A DNA stretch of 64,000 nucleotides, taken from Candidatus Brocadia pituitae (GTDB lineage: Bacteria; Planctomycetota; Brocadiia; Brocadiales; Brocadiaceae). The stretch covers positions 434,001 to 498,000 of the forward strand of contig AP021856.1 of assembly GCA_017347445.1 (NCBI GenBank), in the 5' to 3' direction. The notes beneath the pieces are model-generated. The model was given only the letters and a program-made list of their open reading frames with translations, was not told the origin of the DNA and did not search any database. The translations under genes were made by a program, and so were the position numbers. How positions within the stretch are numbered: the stretch's first letter is position 1; every line of letters begins with the position of its first letter. Of the stretch, positions 16,502 to 26,014 are shown piece after piece.

Positions 16502-18841
16502 TTAAAACCGGAAAGTCAGCGCGGCACGTACCGCAATGGGTTCAACCGATTTAAAATGAATGTCATTCTGAGGAGCGTCCTCCTCTTTCAGGCGCGATGG
16601 ATAATAATAATCAATCTCGTGATCCCTGTTATCGAGGAGGTTGAAACCCTCGACACTAAGCGTCCAATTTTTGTTGAAGTTATAGCCTACCTTTGCGCTC
16701 AGCAGACTGGTAGACCCGGAACGGATGCTATTGTCTTCCGTGAGAGGGCGGGGGCCGAAATAACGCAAGCGCAGTTCACTGAAAAGGCCGCGCTCGCCTG
16801 GCTGATGGAATGCAATTCCCGCGGATATAACGCTATCAATTGCACCAGGAACGTGTCTGCCCTCCACTCCTTCACCCTCAACAGTTTCGCGAAATTCAGC
16901 ATGTGAGAACGCAAAATCGGCATCCAGGGAGAGCCATTCTATGGGGGCATAGTAATTTGTCCACTCGACACCATAACGCCTGGTCGGAGCGCTGGCTTCC
17001 GTGCTGCCAGCATCTCCGGAAAAAACCAGCTCAGAATCCATATCCAGCAACCACAACGCTACCGTGCTTTGCAATCCCTTAAAAATAGTCGTGCGTACAC
17101 CGATTTCCGCACCCTTTGTACGAACCAGTGGATCTGCTGGCTCCATAGAATCGCCTGTCTTTGGATCCACATGTTGTGTCACGCCGCGGCCATCATTACT
17201 GTGAAAACCCATGCCGGCGCTCAGGTAATACTCTGTTTTTGCCCATGGACCAAAGATAAGAGATCCTTTAGGGTTGAAGATCACATCATTGCGTGTGCCG
17301 GAGTTAGCAGACAAATCACTATCTACATCGAAGTAGTAATAATCCATTCGCAATCCGAAAACCGTGCGGAATTTGTCCGCCCATTGAACCTTATTCTCAA
17401 CATAGGGGGAGAGGCTCGCCTCCCAGATATCATCCTCACGTGTTGTACCGGCAATCGTTTTGCCGTTATAGTCAACCTTGTCCGTGCGATGACGATCGAC
17501 GGTTTGGAACAGGCCATTTTTAATGGAATCGCTGCGTATTTGCAGCCCTACCGTGTTTTCCATATCACGGCAGAAGATATCGCTGTACCAGGTATGGCTT
17601 GCCTTTAATCCCCCGACTCCCCGCTTGTCTTCCTGTTCGAACTGATCGCCCTGGGGGCTGTCGAGAAAATACGTGAAATTAGAAAATAAATTCAGGTCAT
17701 AGTAGAATCCATAGAGCAATACCTTCGTTGCGGAATCTGTATCAGCACGATGCCACTCAGCAGAAAGGCTATGACGTTGTGAATCACCACCATCACTTGT
17801 ATCCAGAGAATCAAAACGGTCAAAGCCAGGGATTACATCCAGTGCACGCTCGGCAATTTGATCGGTTGCGTTCCAGTCTCCCACATACGACATTGATGTT
17901 ATGCTATAGCCCCACTCTGGTGTGCCCTGATGGTAACTCAGTGCGCCATTTATTTTTTTGTAATCATCCGGTTTGGTCCAAGGCCCGTCATTATGGAATA
18001 ATTCAACTGCGTACAGGAGGTTTCCGTTTCCGATATGATGTGATGAGGCATACAGGCTGCGCGCATACCCGAAACTGCCGACTTCCATCTGCGCTATACT
18101 ATGTGGAAGAAAACTGACATATTGAATGTTGGCTGCGCCTGCAGAGGAAAAATCACCGTTGTCTGCATAATAAGGTCCTTTTCTGAAATCTACGTGCTCA
18201 ATCAGTTCAGGGATCATGAAATTTAAGTCAGTATAGCCCTGGCCATGTCCATGAGTGGGCAGATTTACCGGGACGCCGTTCACCGATGTGGCAAAGTCCG
18301 TTCCGTGGTCAAGGTTAAAGCCGCGCAGAAAAAACTGATTTGCTTTGCCGGCGCCACTGTGCTGGGCAACGATAACGCCGGGAACCGTCTCCAGCACCTC
18401 ACCGGGGCGTGATAAAGTGCGCCATTCCAGCTCGTCCGTTCCTATGGTACCCTGAGATGCCGTGCTTGCAATGCCAAGCAAACTATCCGTGTTTCCATAG
18501 ACCAATACTTCCGGTAAAAGAAGTATCTCAGTTGCAGAAGACGTTGCACTCGAGGAGTCTTGAACGGCCTCTGGTGAAGTACCGGCCTTATTGCCATTTT
18601 CCTCCGATTGACGGGAGAAATCTACCCCTGCCGAATCTGGCGTTGAAGAACCAGCTTCAGCGTGTTTTCCAGTTACGCCCTGCCCTGTTGATTGTTTTAG
18701 CATTTTCCTGCTGTCCTCTGCTTCCTTTTCTTCCAAAAGAGGCTTTATTGGAACAGATTCTGATATTTCTTCAGTCGATGCAGTTTTACAATAAAAGTTA
18801 GGTGCTAATGCAATTACCAATAAAACAAAGATATACCTCAT
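16502..18841 (-). CDS. TonB-dependent receptor (cobalamin-riboswitch controlled)
   Basis: This is a 779-aa outer-membrane receptor. Its signal peptide and first 40 residues (MRYIFVLLVIALAPNFYC, then EISESVPIKPLLEE) closely match those of the BtuB-like receptor at 11821-13938, but the rest does not. A Ser/Glu-rich spacer is followed by LLPEVLVYGN, where a TonB box would lie, then the plug (WRTLSRPGEVLETVPGVIVAQHSG; QFFLRGFNLDHGTDFATSVNGVPVN; HGHGQGY) and a barrel ending AALTFRF. The plug is of the general ferric-siderophore/metallophore or CarA type rather than BtuB. Control by two cobalamin riboswitches suggests cobalt, a cobalt complex or a corrinoid as ligand, which is inference. Confidence 0.88.
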   Translation of the reverse strand: MRYIFVLLVIALAPNFYCKTASTEEISESVPIKPLLEEKEAEDSRKMLKQSTGQGVTGKHAEAGSSTPDSAGVDFSRQSEENGNKAGTSPEAVQDSSSATSSATEILLLPEVLVYGNTDSLLGIASTASQGTIGTDELEWRTLSRPGEVLETVPGVIVAQHSGAGKANQFFLRGFNLDHGTDFATSVNGVPVNLPTHGHGQGYTDLNFMIPELIEHVDFRKGPYYADNGDFSSAGAANIQYVSFLPHSIAQMEVGSFGYARSLYASSHHIGNGNLLYAVELFHNDGPWTKPDDYKKINGALSYHQGTPEWGYSITSMSYVGDWNATDQIAERALDVIPGFDRFDSLDTSDGGDSQRHSLSAEWHRADTDSATKVLLYGFYYDLNLFSNFTYFLDSPQGDQFEQEDKRGVGGLKASHTWYSDIFCRDMENTVGLQIRSDSIKNGLFQTVDRHRTDKVDYNGKTIAGTTREDDIWEASLSPYVENKVQWADKFRTVFGLRMDYYYFDVDSDLSANSGTRNDVIFNPKGSLIFGPWAKTEYYLSAGMGFHSNDGRGVTQHVDPKTGDSMEPADPLVRTKGAEIGVRTTIFKGLQSTVALWLLDMDSELVFSGDAGSTEASAPTRRYGVEWTNYYAPIEWLSLDADFAFSHAEFRETVEGEGVEGRHVPGAIDSVISAGIAFHQPGERGLFSELRLRYFGPRPLTEDNSIRSGSTSLLSAKVGYNFNKNWTLSVEGFNLLDNRDHEIDYYYPSRLKEEDAPQNDIHFKSVEPIAVRAALTFRF

Positions 18842-18883
18842 CCGTATCTATTCTCCCTCGAAACATGACATGACAAAACGATG

Positions 18884-19068
18884 TCCAACCAGGTCTCCTG
18901 GCCTCCGGGTCTTCCTACGTCCTGTGCCTTCCCGGAAGGCCGTTTCATCAGTTTAAACCGTTTAAACTGATGAAACGGCTTTCCCTTGGCATTGTGCAGC
19001 GTTCGTCACTGGTTACAGTTGCGGGGCAGCTCCCGTTTCTACGGGATTCCCTGGATATTTGAATTATG
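18884..19068 (-). promoter_or_regulatory. Cobalamin riboswitch, proximal copy (receptor-exbBD-tonB operon)
   Basis: On the minus strand it shows GGGAATCC, GGAGCTGCCCCGCAACTGTA, a B12 box slightly altered to GCCAAGGG, GGGAAGGCAC, and AGACCCGGAGGCCAGGAGACC. It is a close copy of 13983-14160. The variable stem holds a perfect 19-bp hairpin (18939-18957 with 18961-18979) built around GTTTAAAC. The 3' end lies about 43 nt before the receptor ATG without a terminator. The altered B12 box may weaken binding. Confidence 0.85.
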
Positions 19069-19150
19069 ATAAATCTTAGAATATTAAGCCAGACACGGAT
19101 AAACGAAGTTTATCCGTGCCACCCTTTTTACGAGTAAAATTTCTCTGTGG

Positions 19151-19197
19151 TTTAATAAAAAAGCCCGTTCCTTCGTATAAAGAAGAAACGGGCTTTT
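19151..19197 (-). terminator. Intrinsic terminator between tandem riboswitches (second locus)
   Basis: The hairpin AAGCCCGTT/AACGGGCTT has an inner CTTC/GAAG pairing and is followed on the minus strand by a T-rich run. It is the same as the terminator at 14241-14288, and lies between the distal and proximal riboswitches. Confidence 0.85.
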
Positions 19198-19256
19198 ACA
19201 GCATTGTTATTAACGCTTCACCTCCTTTACTCCGAAGAAGTTTTTCAAGCACACAT

Positions 19257-19509
19257 TACAGGCAGGTCTTCTGACTCGCGGGTCATCCTACTTGTTGCGC
19301 CTTCCCGGAAGGCCGTTTCCGCAGTTTAGACTGTTGAAACGGCTTTTCAGTGGCTCTTGCAACGTTCGTCACCGGATACAGCGGCGGTACCGTTCCCTTT
19401 CCTTCTTATTTCTGACGTAAGGAATAATGTATTCATTACCATTGGAAATAAGAGATGGGATTCCCTTTCATTCACCATCAATCCATGAGGATTGCCTGGG
19501 ACACCTGTA
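19257..19509 (-). promoter_or_regulatory. Cobalamin riboswitch, distal copy (receptor-exbBD-tonB operon)
   Basis: On the minus strand it begins TACAGGTGTCCCAGG and ends ACCTGCCTGTAATG. It contains GGGAACGGTACCGCCGCTGTA, CCGGTGACGAACG, the B12 box CCACTG and GGGAAGGCGC. It is a close copy of 14348-14595. The region between it and the res stop codon (19560) is short, so the promoter must be within about 50 nt or lie upstream; I could not identify it. Confidence 0.92.
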
Positions 19510-19559
19510 TGTGGAATTATTTTTTTGTTTTGTGTATTACATACACTTATCCCTTCAGT

Positions 19560-22481
19560 TTAAAAAAGTGTGCCTTCAACGCGTTGTTTTGTAAGTTTCG
19601 AATATTCTAGTATCTCCTCTATAGAAGCCCCTTTTGCCTTCATACTGTAAAAAGTATTTTCACCCAAAAGTACATAAGACCAGCCACAATTACCCCGATC
19701 ATCTGGTTTTAACTCATTTATCTTCTTTGTCCAATCCAGAGCAGCCAGCTTCTTAAATAATACGTTATCATCTTTAACATCTTTCTGGGCCTTCGTTTCT
19801 ACTAAATAGATACGATCCCTTGTTTTCAGAATAAAATCAGGGTAATACGACGATAAAATACCTTCGCTTCTGATATAATTTAAGTGGGCAAAATCATGAT
19901 AAATTTCACTAATCTTAAGAAATGTTTTAATCGCACTGTCGTTGTCACATGCGATCATGAAATTCTTTTCTAATTCACCTTTATTGGATGGATATGGCAG
20001 CTTCTCATATATAGTTTTTACAATATCGAGGGAAAAATTCTCCCGCATTCTTAGTTGTTGCACTTGTGAAAAATATTGCTTTATCACCATTGCGTCCTGT
20101 ACGTCGACTGAACTCTGCATCTCATATAATGCCTTGCTGAGTTCTTTTATGATGTGCTCGGTAATGCCAGTTTGTGACAGCAAAAGCACACGCCAATTAT
20201 TATCGTCCAGAGGATTAAATTCCTGATTAAAAAGCTTATGCCTTATAAAGTCATCAATGAGTTGTACCAGGTTGGCTTGATTAATCTGCATAATGGGATA
20301 ATCTTTTGTGCTGCGCTGTGTGACCCTGACAATGGTACTGGTAATTATCTTTACCATCTTCGATAAAAACTCATTGTAGCTTTTCGCCGTAAAAAGCTCG
20401 GCCGTAACCTTGTAGTCGCCGAATCTTGTTTTTACGGTCATTTCCTCTGAGAAGAATGTTTCTCCTGCTTCACACACCATCTGTTTAAGCTGGTTAAGAT
20501 TGTACCACTGCATATTTTTTAAATTGTCCAGAGAAGGCATTACATCTTTTAAAAACTCCTCTCTTTCCTGTATTATTACAGGCCAGTACAGGTCGTACTC
20601 TTTATAATTCTGTTTGAGTCCGACTTTGATAATATCCCCTAAAATACCTTCTCTATCCCCCGGTAATTCTCTTGTTTCCCCAATGAGCCCTTCTCTTATG
20701 AGTTCGTCATAAAATTCAATAAATGCAGGGTGTTCCACTATGCTTAATAAATCTAAATAATTTATAGGCGCTTCCTTCTTTTGGAGAAGTCTTATCCTGT
20801 TTTCTTCTTTTGCGTCTTGAAATTCAGGCTCTCTCCACATCAACCGCAATCCTCTTCCAAGTATCTGCTCCAGGAGTATAGGTGCCTGTGTCGAACGTAG
20901 CGGCACAATAACACAGATATTATTCACATCAAACCCTTCTCTCAGCATTAATACCGAAACGATAACCTTTGGCTTATCATGTTTGTCGATAGTAAACAGC
21001 CTTTGTTTGATCGTGTCCCATTCCTTTGCCGGGATACTCCCTTTCTTATCAGAGTCTATCTGGACAACATCATCTTCGCCAAGACCTTCGGAATACACCA
21101 AAAATTCAGTAACATACGGGGAAACCGCTGTATCCTCGCATATTACAAGCATCTTGGGGTGTTTATCGGTAATGCCATTTTTGTCTTGTGTAAAATCGGT
21201 AAATTCTTTTTCGAGGATTTTCAGTTTTGCCAGACCTGCACGGAGCATCAATTTCTGTCCCTCTGACAGTCCTATTACTTTATTGCCATCCCTCATTGCC
21301 CTGAAATCAAGTTCCATTGTAGCAATCTCCTTGCGTCTGTCCAGGGTGATTGTCTTTACAAGCCCTCCGTGAATAGCGCTTCTCAAATCGAAATCGACAA
21401 CAATATGCGGAAAATAATGTTTTGTCCTGTGCTGACCGCCGCCCGTCACATCATAGGGTGTTGCAGAAAAATCAATTTGAATAAACTTCTTTCCCTTGTT
21501 TTCCGATATTTTATTCAACGACTTCTGCCACTCAACCTCTGAGATAATTCCTCCCTTTTTTGTCTCGTGTATATGATGTGCCTCATCATTAAAAACAACG
21601 ATACTTTCTAAATTTGCGAGATACTCAATTTCTCCACCGCTTAAATACTTGTTATCCAGGGTATTTAAATCATGTCCAGCCGAAGTGCCTGGCGTTACCG
21701 GGAATATTTCTTTTACCGCTACCGAAGGGTCTTCAAGAGGTGAAATATTGTTGTCAACATCTTCTTCCTCCTCGGCAAGCAAATGCCAGTTGGTTATGGC
21801 AATTAATCCTGTACCCGTTATCTTACGCCCAATTTCTTCCTTTCTGACAACACAGGTCTGGATGAATCCATAGATTTCATCCCTGTATGCAGGTGGGATA
21901 AACAGCTTCTCATATTTCTTAAAGTCTGAATTCTCAAAATCACGGGACCCATCTTCTTTTTGTTTTCCAAGATATGCATCCAACAATCTTTCATATACAA
22001 TCAAACCGGGGGCAACAAGCAGGAAATTCGTGGAATAGCATCCACCTGTTTTTTCTTCATGCCTTGCAGTCAAGTACTGCCAAAGAAGTAGGGCGTTCAT
22101 TACCCACGTCTTGCCAGTTCCAGTTGCCATCTTCATGCAGTACTTCGGATGGCTGAATTTATCCTTTCTCAGGTAACTTAAATCCATCTCCGCCAGGATT
22201 TCATTGCTTATCATTGAGTACAAATCAAATACGGATTCTGGCTTTAGTATTTCATGCGCATATATGGCATTTAAAATCGCCTGTCGTTGCCCTACATGAA
22301 AGTTAATGTGTCGGGTTTCCACGAAGGCATCAGAGAACCAGAATCTCAGTAAATCCTGGGTTACAGGGGTTGCTCTCGCAAGAAATTCACCGTTATCCCA
22401 CGCGATATTGACAATCTTTGTTATTTCCCGGGCAAATTTTAAGGGAATTTCTCTGGTTCCTGTGTTTAAGGATATGGACAT
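19560..22481 (-). CDS. Type III restriction enzyme Res subunit (DEAD/DEAH helicase-nuclease)
   Basis: The protein has about 973 aa, taking the ATG at 22481, which follows GGAAGGGA at normal spacing; an in-frame ATG at 22499 lacks one. Superfamily-2 helicase motifs are visible: Walker A MATGTGKTWVM, DEAH-type NDEAHHIHE, SATPYD and QILGRGLRL. The C-terminus has a PD-(D/E)XK nuclease signature (SSYYPDFIL, then YLVETKAQ). In type III systems Res translocates on DNA and cuts when two unmethylated sites are met, needing Mod for recognition. Its Mod partner upstream (24437-26645) is frameshifted, so activity of the system is doubtful. Confidence 0.9.
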   Translation of the reverse strand: MSISLNTGTREIPLKFAREITKIVNIAWDNGEFLARATPVTQDLLRFWFSDAFVETRHINFHVGQRQAILNAIYAHEILKPESVFDLYSMISNEILAEMDLSYLRKDKFSHPKYCMKMATGTGKTWVMNALLLWQYLTARHEEKTGGCYSTNFLLVAPGLIVYERLLDAYLGKQKEDGSRDFENSDFKKYEKLFIPPAYRDEIYGFIQTCVVRKEEIGRKITGTGLIAITNWHLLAEEEEDVDNNISPLEDPSVAVKEIFPVTPGTSAGHDLNTLDNKYLSGGEIEYLANLESIVVFNDEAHHIHETKKGGIISEVEWQKSLNKISENKGKKFIQIDFSATPYDVTGGGQHRTKHYFPHIVVDFDLRSAIHGGLVKTITLDRRKEIATMELDFRAMRDGNKVIGLSEGQKLMLRAGLAKLKILEKEFTDFTQDKNGITDKHPKMLVICEDTAVSPYVTEFLVYSEGLGEDDVVQIDSDKKGSIPAKEWDTIKQRLFTIDKHDKPKVIVSVLMLREGFDVNNICVIVPLRSTQAPILLEQILGRGLRLMWREPEFQDAKEENRIRLLQKKEAPINYLDLLSIVEHPAFIEFYDELIREGLIGETRELPGDREGILGDIIKVGLKQNYKEYDLYWPVIIQEREEFLKDVMPSLDNLKNMQWYNLNQLKQMVCEAGETFFSEEMTVKTRFGDYKVTAELFTAKSYNEFLSKMVKIITSTIVRVTQRSTKDYPIMQINQANLVQLIDDFIRHKLFNQEFNPLDDNNWRVLLLSQTGITEHIIKELSKALYEMQSSVDVQDAMVIKQYFSQVQQLRMRENFSLDIVKTIYEKLPYPSNKGELEKNFMIACDNDSAIKTFLKISEIYHDFAHLNYIRSEGILSSYYPDFILKTRDRIYLVETKAQKDVKDDNVLFKKLAALDWTKKINELKPDDRGNCGWSYVLLGENTFYSMKAKGASIEEILEYSKLTKQRVEGTLF

Positions 22482-22636
22482 TATGCAATTCCCTTCCATC
22501 TAGACACGGTTTTAATCACCTTGTATTCACCCTCTTTTATGTCAAACTCTGATTAAAATTCATCCAAATGCTTCTAGCTTTTATCTAAACAACTTTTTAC
22601 TAACTATTGATTTGTCAAATATTTAGAAAATTGCAT

Positions 22637-22680
22637 CTTCTAATTTACTTCTAATTTACTTCTAATTTACTTCTAAAATT
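22637..22680. repeat. 11-bp direct tandem repeat, four units
   Basis: The unit CTTCTAATTTA occurs three times without gaps (22637-22669), followed by a variant CTTCTAAAATT. The array ends at the stop codon of the AlbA_2 gene, in the 197-bp gap before res. It could change length by slippage and affect transcript end or coupling to res. No other feature is seen in this gap. Confidence 0.85.
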
Positions 22681-24343
22681 AGGTTAAAATCCAATTAGGT
22701 TTTTTGTCTGATCCAGTGTTTCTAATAGTTTTATCTTTCTTAGCCATTTCAGAAAGTAAGTTTGTAATTTTATTTCGCCTTTGTTTTTCGTCTAACGCAT
22801 CCGACAGTTTGTCGATTATTAAATTATTAATATCCTGCCGACTTGCGGCTCTATATTCTTTTATAAACGCAATTATCATTTTTTTGTAATGCTCTTTATC
22901 AAAGGCGCGGTTTTTGATATAACTTGCCCTGTCTCCTGTAACAGCAGCAATCTTCGCTGCAACAAAGAGATTAGGATACCTTCCTTCAACAAGTTTTTGA
23001 GCTTTTAATATTTTGAATTCATCCTTAGTAAGTTTCTTTTTTTTCTGTACCTTATCTAAATAAATAACCGTTTTAAGGTCTAAAGTTGTGTTAGTGATGA
23101 GCATTTTTGTATAGTTTTCATCCAGTACTTTTCCAAGAATTGTAACTTTGACTTTGTCAGGCTCACTTAAATCATAGTCAGGCATTGGAAAATGGCGATT
23201 CCGTTGTAAGGTAAACATCTTTTTGATACCGCTTCCGATGGTATCTATCATATTCAAGTTTACCATAGCGTTTACTAAAAATTGGTTCCGGTAATATTCC
23301 TGAGGGGAATCCTGTTCAATTACCTTTTCTATAGAACCGGGAATAAAACTCCCGAGATTCGTAAAAATCAACTCATCGGGTTTTTCCACAACATGGATTC
23401 TCCCTTTTAACTCATAGTCTTGGTGAGCGATACAATTATGCAATACTTCACGAATTACGTAAGGTTCATATTGTGTAATTTCAGTGGGAAATAAGGTATT
23501 ATTAAGCAGATAACGATATTTCAGGTTGCGAATTTTATTGTAAACTGCATCTGAATTTAGCAGAAAGGGGGGGCCAAAATGCTCATAATCCTTTTCCACA
23601 TCACCTTCATTTTTCAAAATCCAGGTAATTTTGGTGACGGAAGGGCTGAGAAAATGTTCTGATTCTTCTTTACCCAAAAGAATAATTGCTGTTCTTGTTA
23701 TTTTATCCTGGATTGTTATTTTTGCTTTATTAAGAAAAACAATATCGTCCCATCCATCTACTTCTTGTCTTTTTTGCGGGGATTTTTCTTTATATTTTTC
23801 GCGGGCTTTGATAATTGCGTCCTTGTTCAAATCATGAATGGTTGCCCCGTCGCAAACTTGAGCAGACCAGTCGTAGGTCTTAACCTGATTGCGGATTTGT
23901 TCTATTTCTTGTAAGTTCAAAGCGCCGATTGTTTGACTGTCTCTACCGTAATAATGACCTTCCCATGCTATTGGAATTCCTTTTGGAGCTGCCGGTATTT
24001 GAAACATAATCACACGTCCTTCAGGCAAATGAAGTTCGTGGATTTCTATAAATGTAATGCGGTTGGTGGTTTTATTGGCTATTTCCTGCTTTAGGTTGTC
24101 GAGGGTATTTCTGGCAAGGCGATATTGGGTGCCAACAATTTTCCTCGTTTTATCTTCTATGCCAAAAATCAACCATCCAGATGGTTTGCTTTTAAGATTT
24201 GCTTCATTGCTTAAGGCAGAGAAGTATTTGCCCAGCTTACCAAAATCGTAATCATCTTTTGCCTCTTTAAACTCCAACCACTCGGTTTCTGAAGGTAAAG
24301 CCACAAATTCATCCAGTAATTTCTTAAGCTTATCATTCGTCAT
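22679..24343 (-). CDS. AlbA_2 (Schlafen-like) domain protein, putative regulator
   Basis: This 554-aa protein begins with the AlbA_2 nucleic-acid-binding domain: SETEWLEFKEA, LGKYFSALSNEAN, GWLIFGIEDKTRKIVG and HYYGRDSQTIGALN. It then has the RecG-like/HATPase-related C-terminal module commonly annotated with it (REVLHNCIAHQDYELKGRI; FINLG-like segment IFTNLGSFIPGSIE; IDTIGSGIKKMFTLQR) and ends with winged-helix-like sequence. Such proteins are frequent passengers of restriction-modification loci. Here it lies between mod and res on the same strand. Its function (regulator, defence factor or both) is unknown. Confidence 0.8.
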   Translation of the reverse strand: MTNDKLKKLLDEFVALPSETEWLEFKEAKDDYDFGKLGKYFSALSNEANLKSKPSGWLIFGIEDKTRKIVGTQYRLARNTLDNLKQEIANKTTNRITFIEIHELHLPEGRVIMFQIPAAPKGIPIAWEGHYYGRDSQTIGALNLQEIEQIRNQVKTYDWSAQVCDGATIHDLNKDAIIKAREKYKEKSPQKRQEVDGWDDIVFLNKAKITIQDKITRTAIILLGKEESEHFLSPSVTKITWILKNEGDVEKDYEHFGPPFLLNSDAVYNKIRNLKYRYLLNNTLFPTEITQYEPYVIREVLHNCIAHQDYELKGRIHVVEKPDELIFTNLGSFIPGSIEKVIEQDSPQEYYRNQFLVNAMVNLNMIDTIGSGIKKMFTLQRNRHFPMPDYDLSEPDKVKVTILGKVLDENYTKMLITNTTLDLKTVIYLDKVQKKKKLTKDEFKILKAQKLVEGRYPNLFVAAKIAAVTGDRASYIKNRAFDKEHYKKMIIAFIKEYRAASRQDINNLIIDKLSDALDEKQRRNKITNLLSEMAKKDKTIRNTGSDKKPNWILT

Positions 24344-24436
24344 AACAGTATCTCTTCAAAATACAGCGGCAGAATTACTCTATTTCTTTGCTCTCAGCTT
24401 TTTTAAATATAAAAGTTCATTATTCTTTAATGAACT

Positions 24437-26014
24437 TTACGTTATATTCTCTATCTCCTTCACTACCACACTCTCAAACCCGAACACATCAACTGCCTTT
24501 ACGCATATTTTCCTCTTATGGCTAACTTTAGGTACTTTCAGTTTGGCTTCAAAGACTACATGGTGCGGGTCTGAGTCGTTCGATGTATTATCCCGGTAAT
24601 CTTGCCATTTGCTCCTGAATGTCTCGCCGTCATAGTCGGGGTCAATAGACCAGTATTCAATTAATGCCAGGGGGTCTTTTCCGATTACTTCCTGTAATTT
24701 CTCCTTGTTTGTATCATCGAGCGGCAGTGCATCTGGTGAAAGCAGGACGTAATTATCCAGGGTAATAGTTAATTCGTCCATATCGGCATCAAGGCTTTTG
24801 ACTTTTGGCTGTTTGATTGACAGATATTGCAGGGACGAAAATCTCACTTGCCTTGTCTTTAAAAGCTTTTCATAGCCCGCCTTTGTCTTGAGTTTGTCGA
24901 GGAGATCGGGTGGTATCACCAGGACTTCCAGTTTATCATCATTTAATGCCTGTATCTGCGCAGCAATATCAAAGACGAAATTCCAGCCCAGGATAACCAC
25001 CTTCTTCCACCCGCCCATAAAGGATTCCCTAAGTTCCTGTGCCTTTTTCAATGTGGCAAAACCTGTCAGCTTGGATGGAGAGTCAACCATTACAATCGTT
25101 TTGGATTCTTTTATATAACCGATATTACGATTTGGATTGTTTTCTTCCGGAAATGGAATAGCGCCATAAAGATTGAGCACTACATGGGCAAGATCGCCCA
25201 CACGGCGGAATAGCCTGCTTGAGGCAAAGGCTTCTTTCTGGTAGTCACCAATGGATTGATAAAGAAACGGCCTTGCCTCCTGGTCAATAAGACGTTTGCG
25301 TGTAATCATGATGGCTGGTTTGCCGATATCGGACATGATCCATCTGCGGCCAGGTGTTCTTTCTGCTACAACTGCGGTTGTTCCGGAACCACCAAAAAAA
25401 TCTGCAACCAAACTATCTTCATGACTAGAAATTTTTATAATGCGTTCAAGCAGTTTCTCAGGTTTCTGGGTGGAATAATCTATCCATTCGCTATTGGCAT
25501 TATGTCTTGTCATTCCCCGTACCATTTGGATGTCTGTCCAAATGCTTTGAGGCGGAATACCTTCTGATTCATCCAGATATCTTTTTTCATAAGGACGCCC
25601 AGATCTAGAAAAAACAATTCTATTCTCAGCTTCTAGCTTTTGTCGGATTTCGAGTTTGTACGCCCACATTCTTCCCGCCGGGGGCTTAACTTCATGCCAT
25701 TCATCTTGATTTGCACTTGATCCATGCGCCGGTGCAGAAATATCAGCTTTGTTGAAGTAACGCACACTCCCTTTGGAAATGCGTTTTCCCAAACGGTTTA
25801 TAATGTCCTTTTCTGCAATTTCTTGGTTGTTATACCAGTTCAAGCGTGTCGATTTGGGCAGTTCAGAATTATCCACCCCCTCATTCCAGATATATTCTTC
25901 TGCCTTCGAATAAAATAATAGAGTATCGTGAATAGCACCGTTTCGGATCGTTGTGTGCATCGGTACGTTTCCAAATAACTTCATTTCTAAAATTCTCCTT
26001 GCCAAAAATCTCAT
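24437..26014 (-). CDS. Type III DNA methyltransferase Mod, C-terminal part (frameshifted)
   Basis: This open frame encodes the C-terminal part of a beta-class DNA methyltransferase. Homologous sequence starts at about 25955 ([21 protein letters not shown]); the upstream ATG at 26014 reads out of frame through the N-terminal part. The AdoMet-binding motif is [14 protein letters not shown], preceded by [14 protein letters not shown]. The remaining roughly 300 residues are a specificity/dimer region. The N-terminal part with the DPPF catalytic motif is in another frame (25881-26645). Together they make a normal-size Mod (about 730 aa) interrupted by one frameshift. Expression as a separate protein is unlikely. 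Confidence 0.8.
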   Translation of the reverse strand: MRFLARRILEMKLFGNVPMHTTIRNGAIHDTLLFYSKAEEYIWNEGVDNSELPKSTRLNWYNNQEIAEKDIINRLGKRISKGSVRYFNKADISAPAHGSSANQDEWHEVKPPAGRMWAYKLEIRQKLEAENRIVFSRSGRPYEKRYLDESEGIPPQSIWTDIQMVRGMTRHNANSEWIDYSTQKPEKLLERIIKISSHEDSLVADFFGGSGTTAVVAERTPGRRWIMSDIGKPAIMITRKRLIDQEARPFLYQSIGDYQKEAFASSRLFRRVGDLAHVVLNLYGAIPFPEENNPNRNIGYIKESKTIVMVDSPSKLTGFATLKKAQELRESFMGGWKKVVILGWNFVFDIAAQIQALNDDKLEVLVIPPDLLDKLKTKAGYEKLLKTRQVRFSSLQYLSIKQPKVKSLDADMDELTITLDNYVLLSPDALPLDDTNKEKLQEVIGKDPLALIEYWSIDPDYDGETFRSKWQDYRDNTSNDSDPHHVVFEAKLKVPKVSHKRKICVKAVDVFGFESVVVKEIENIT

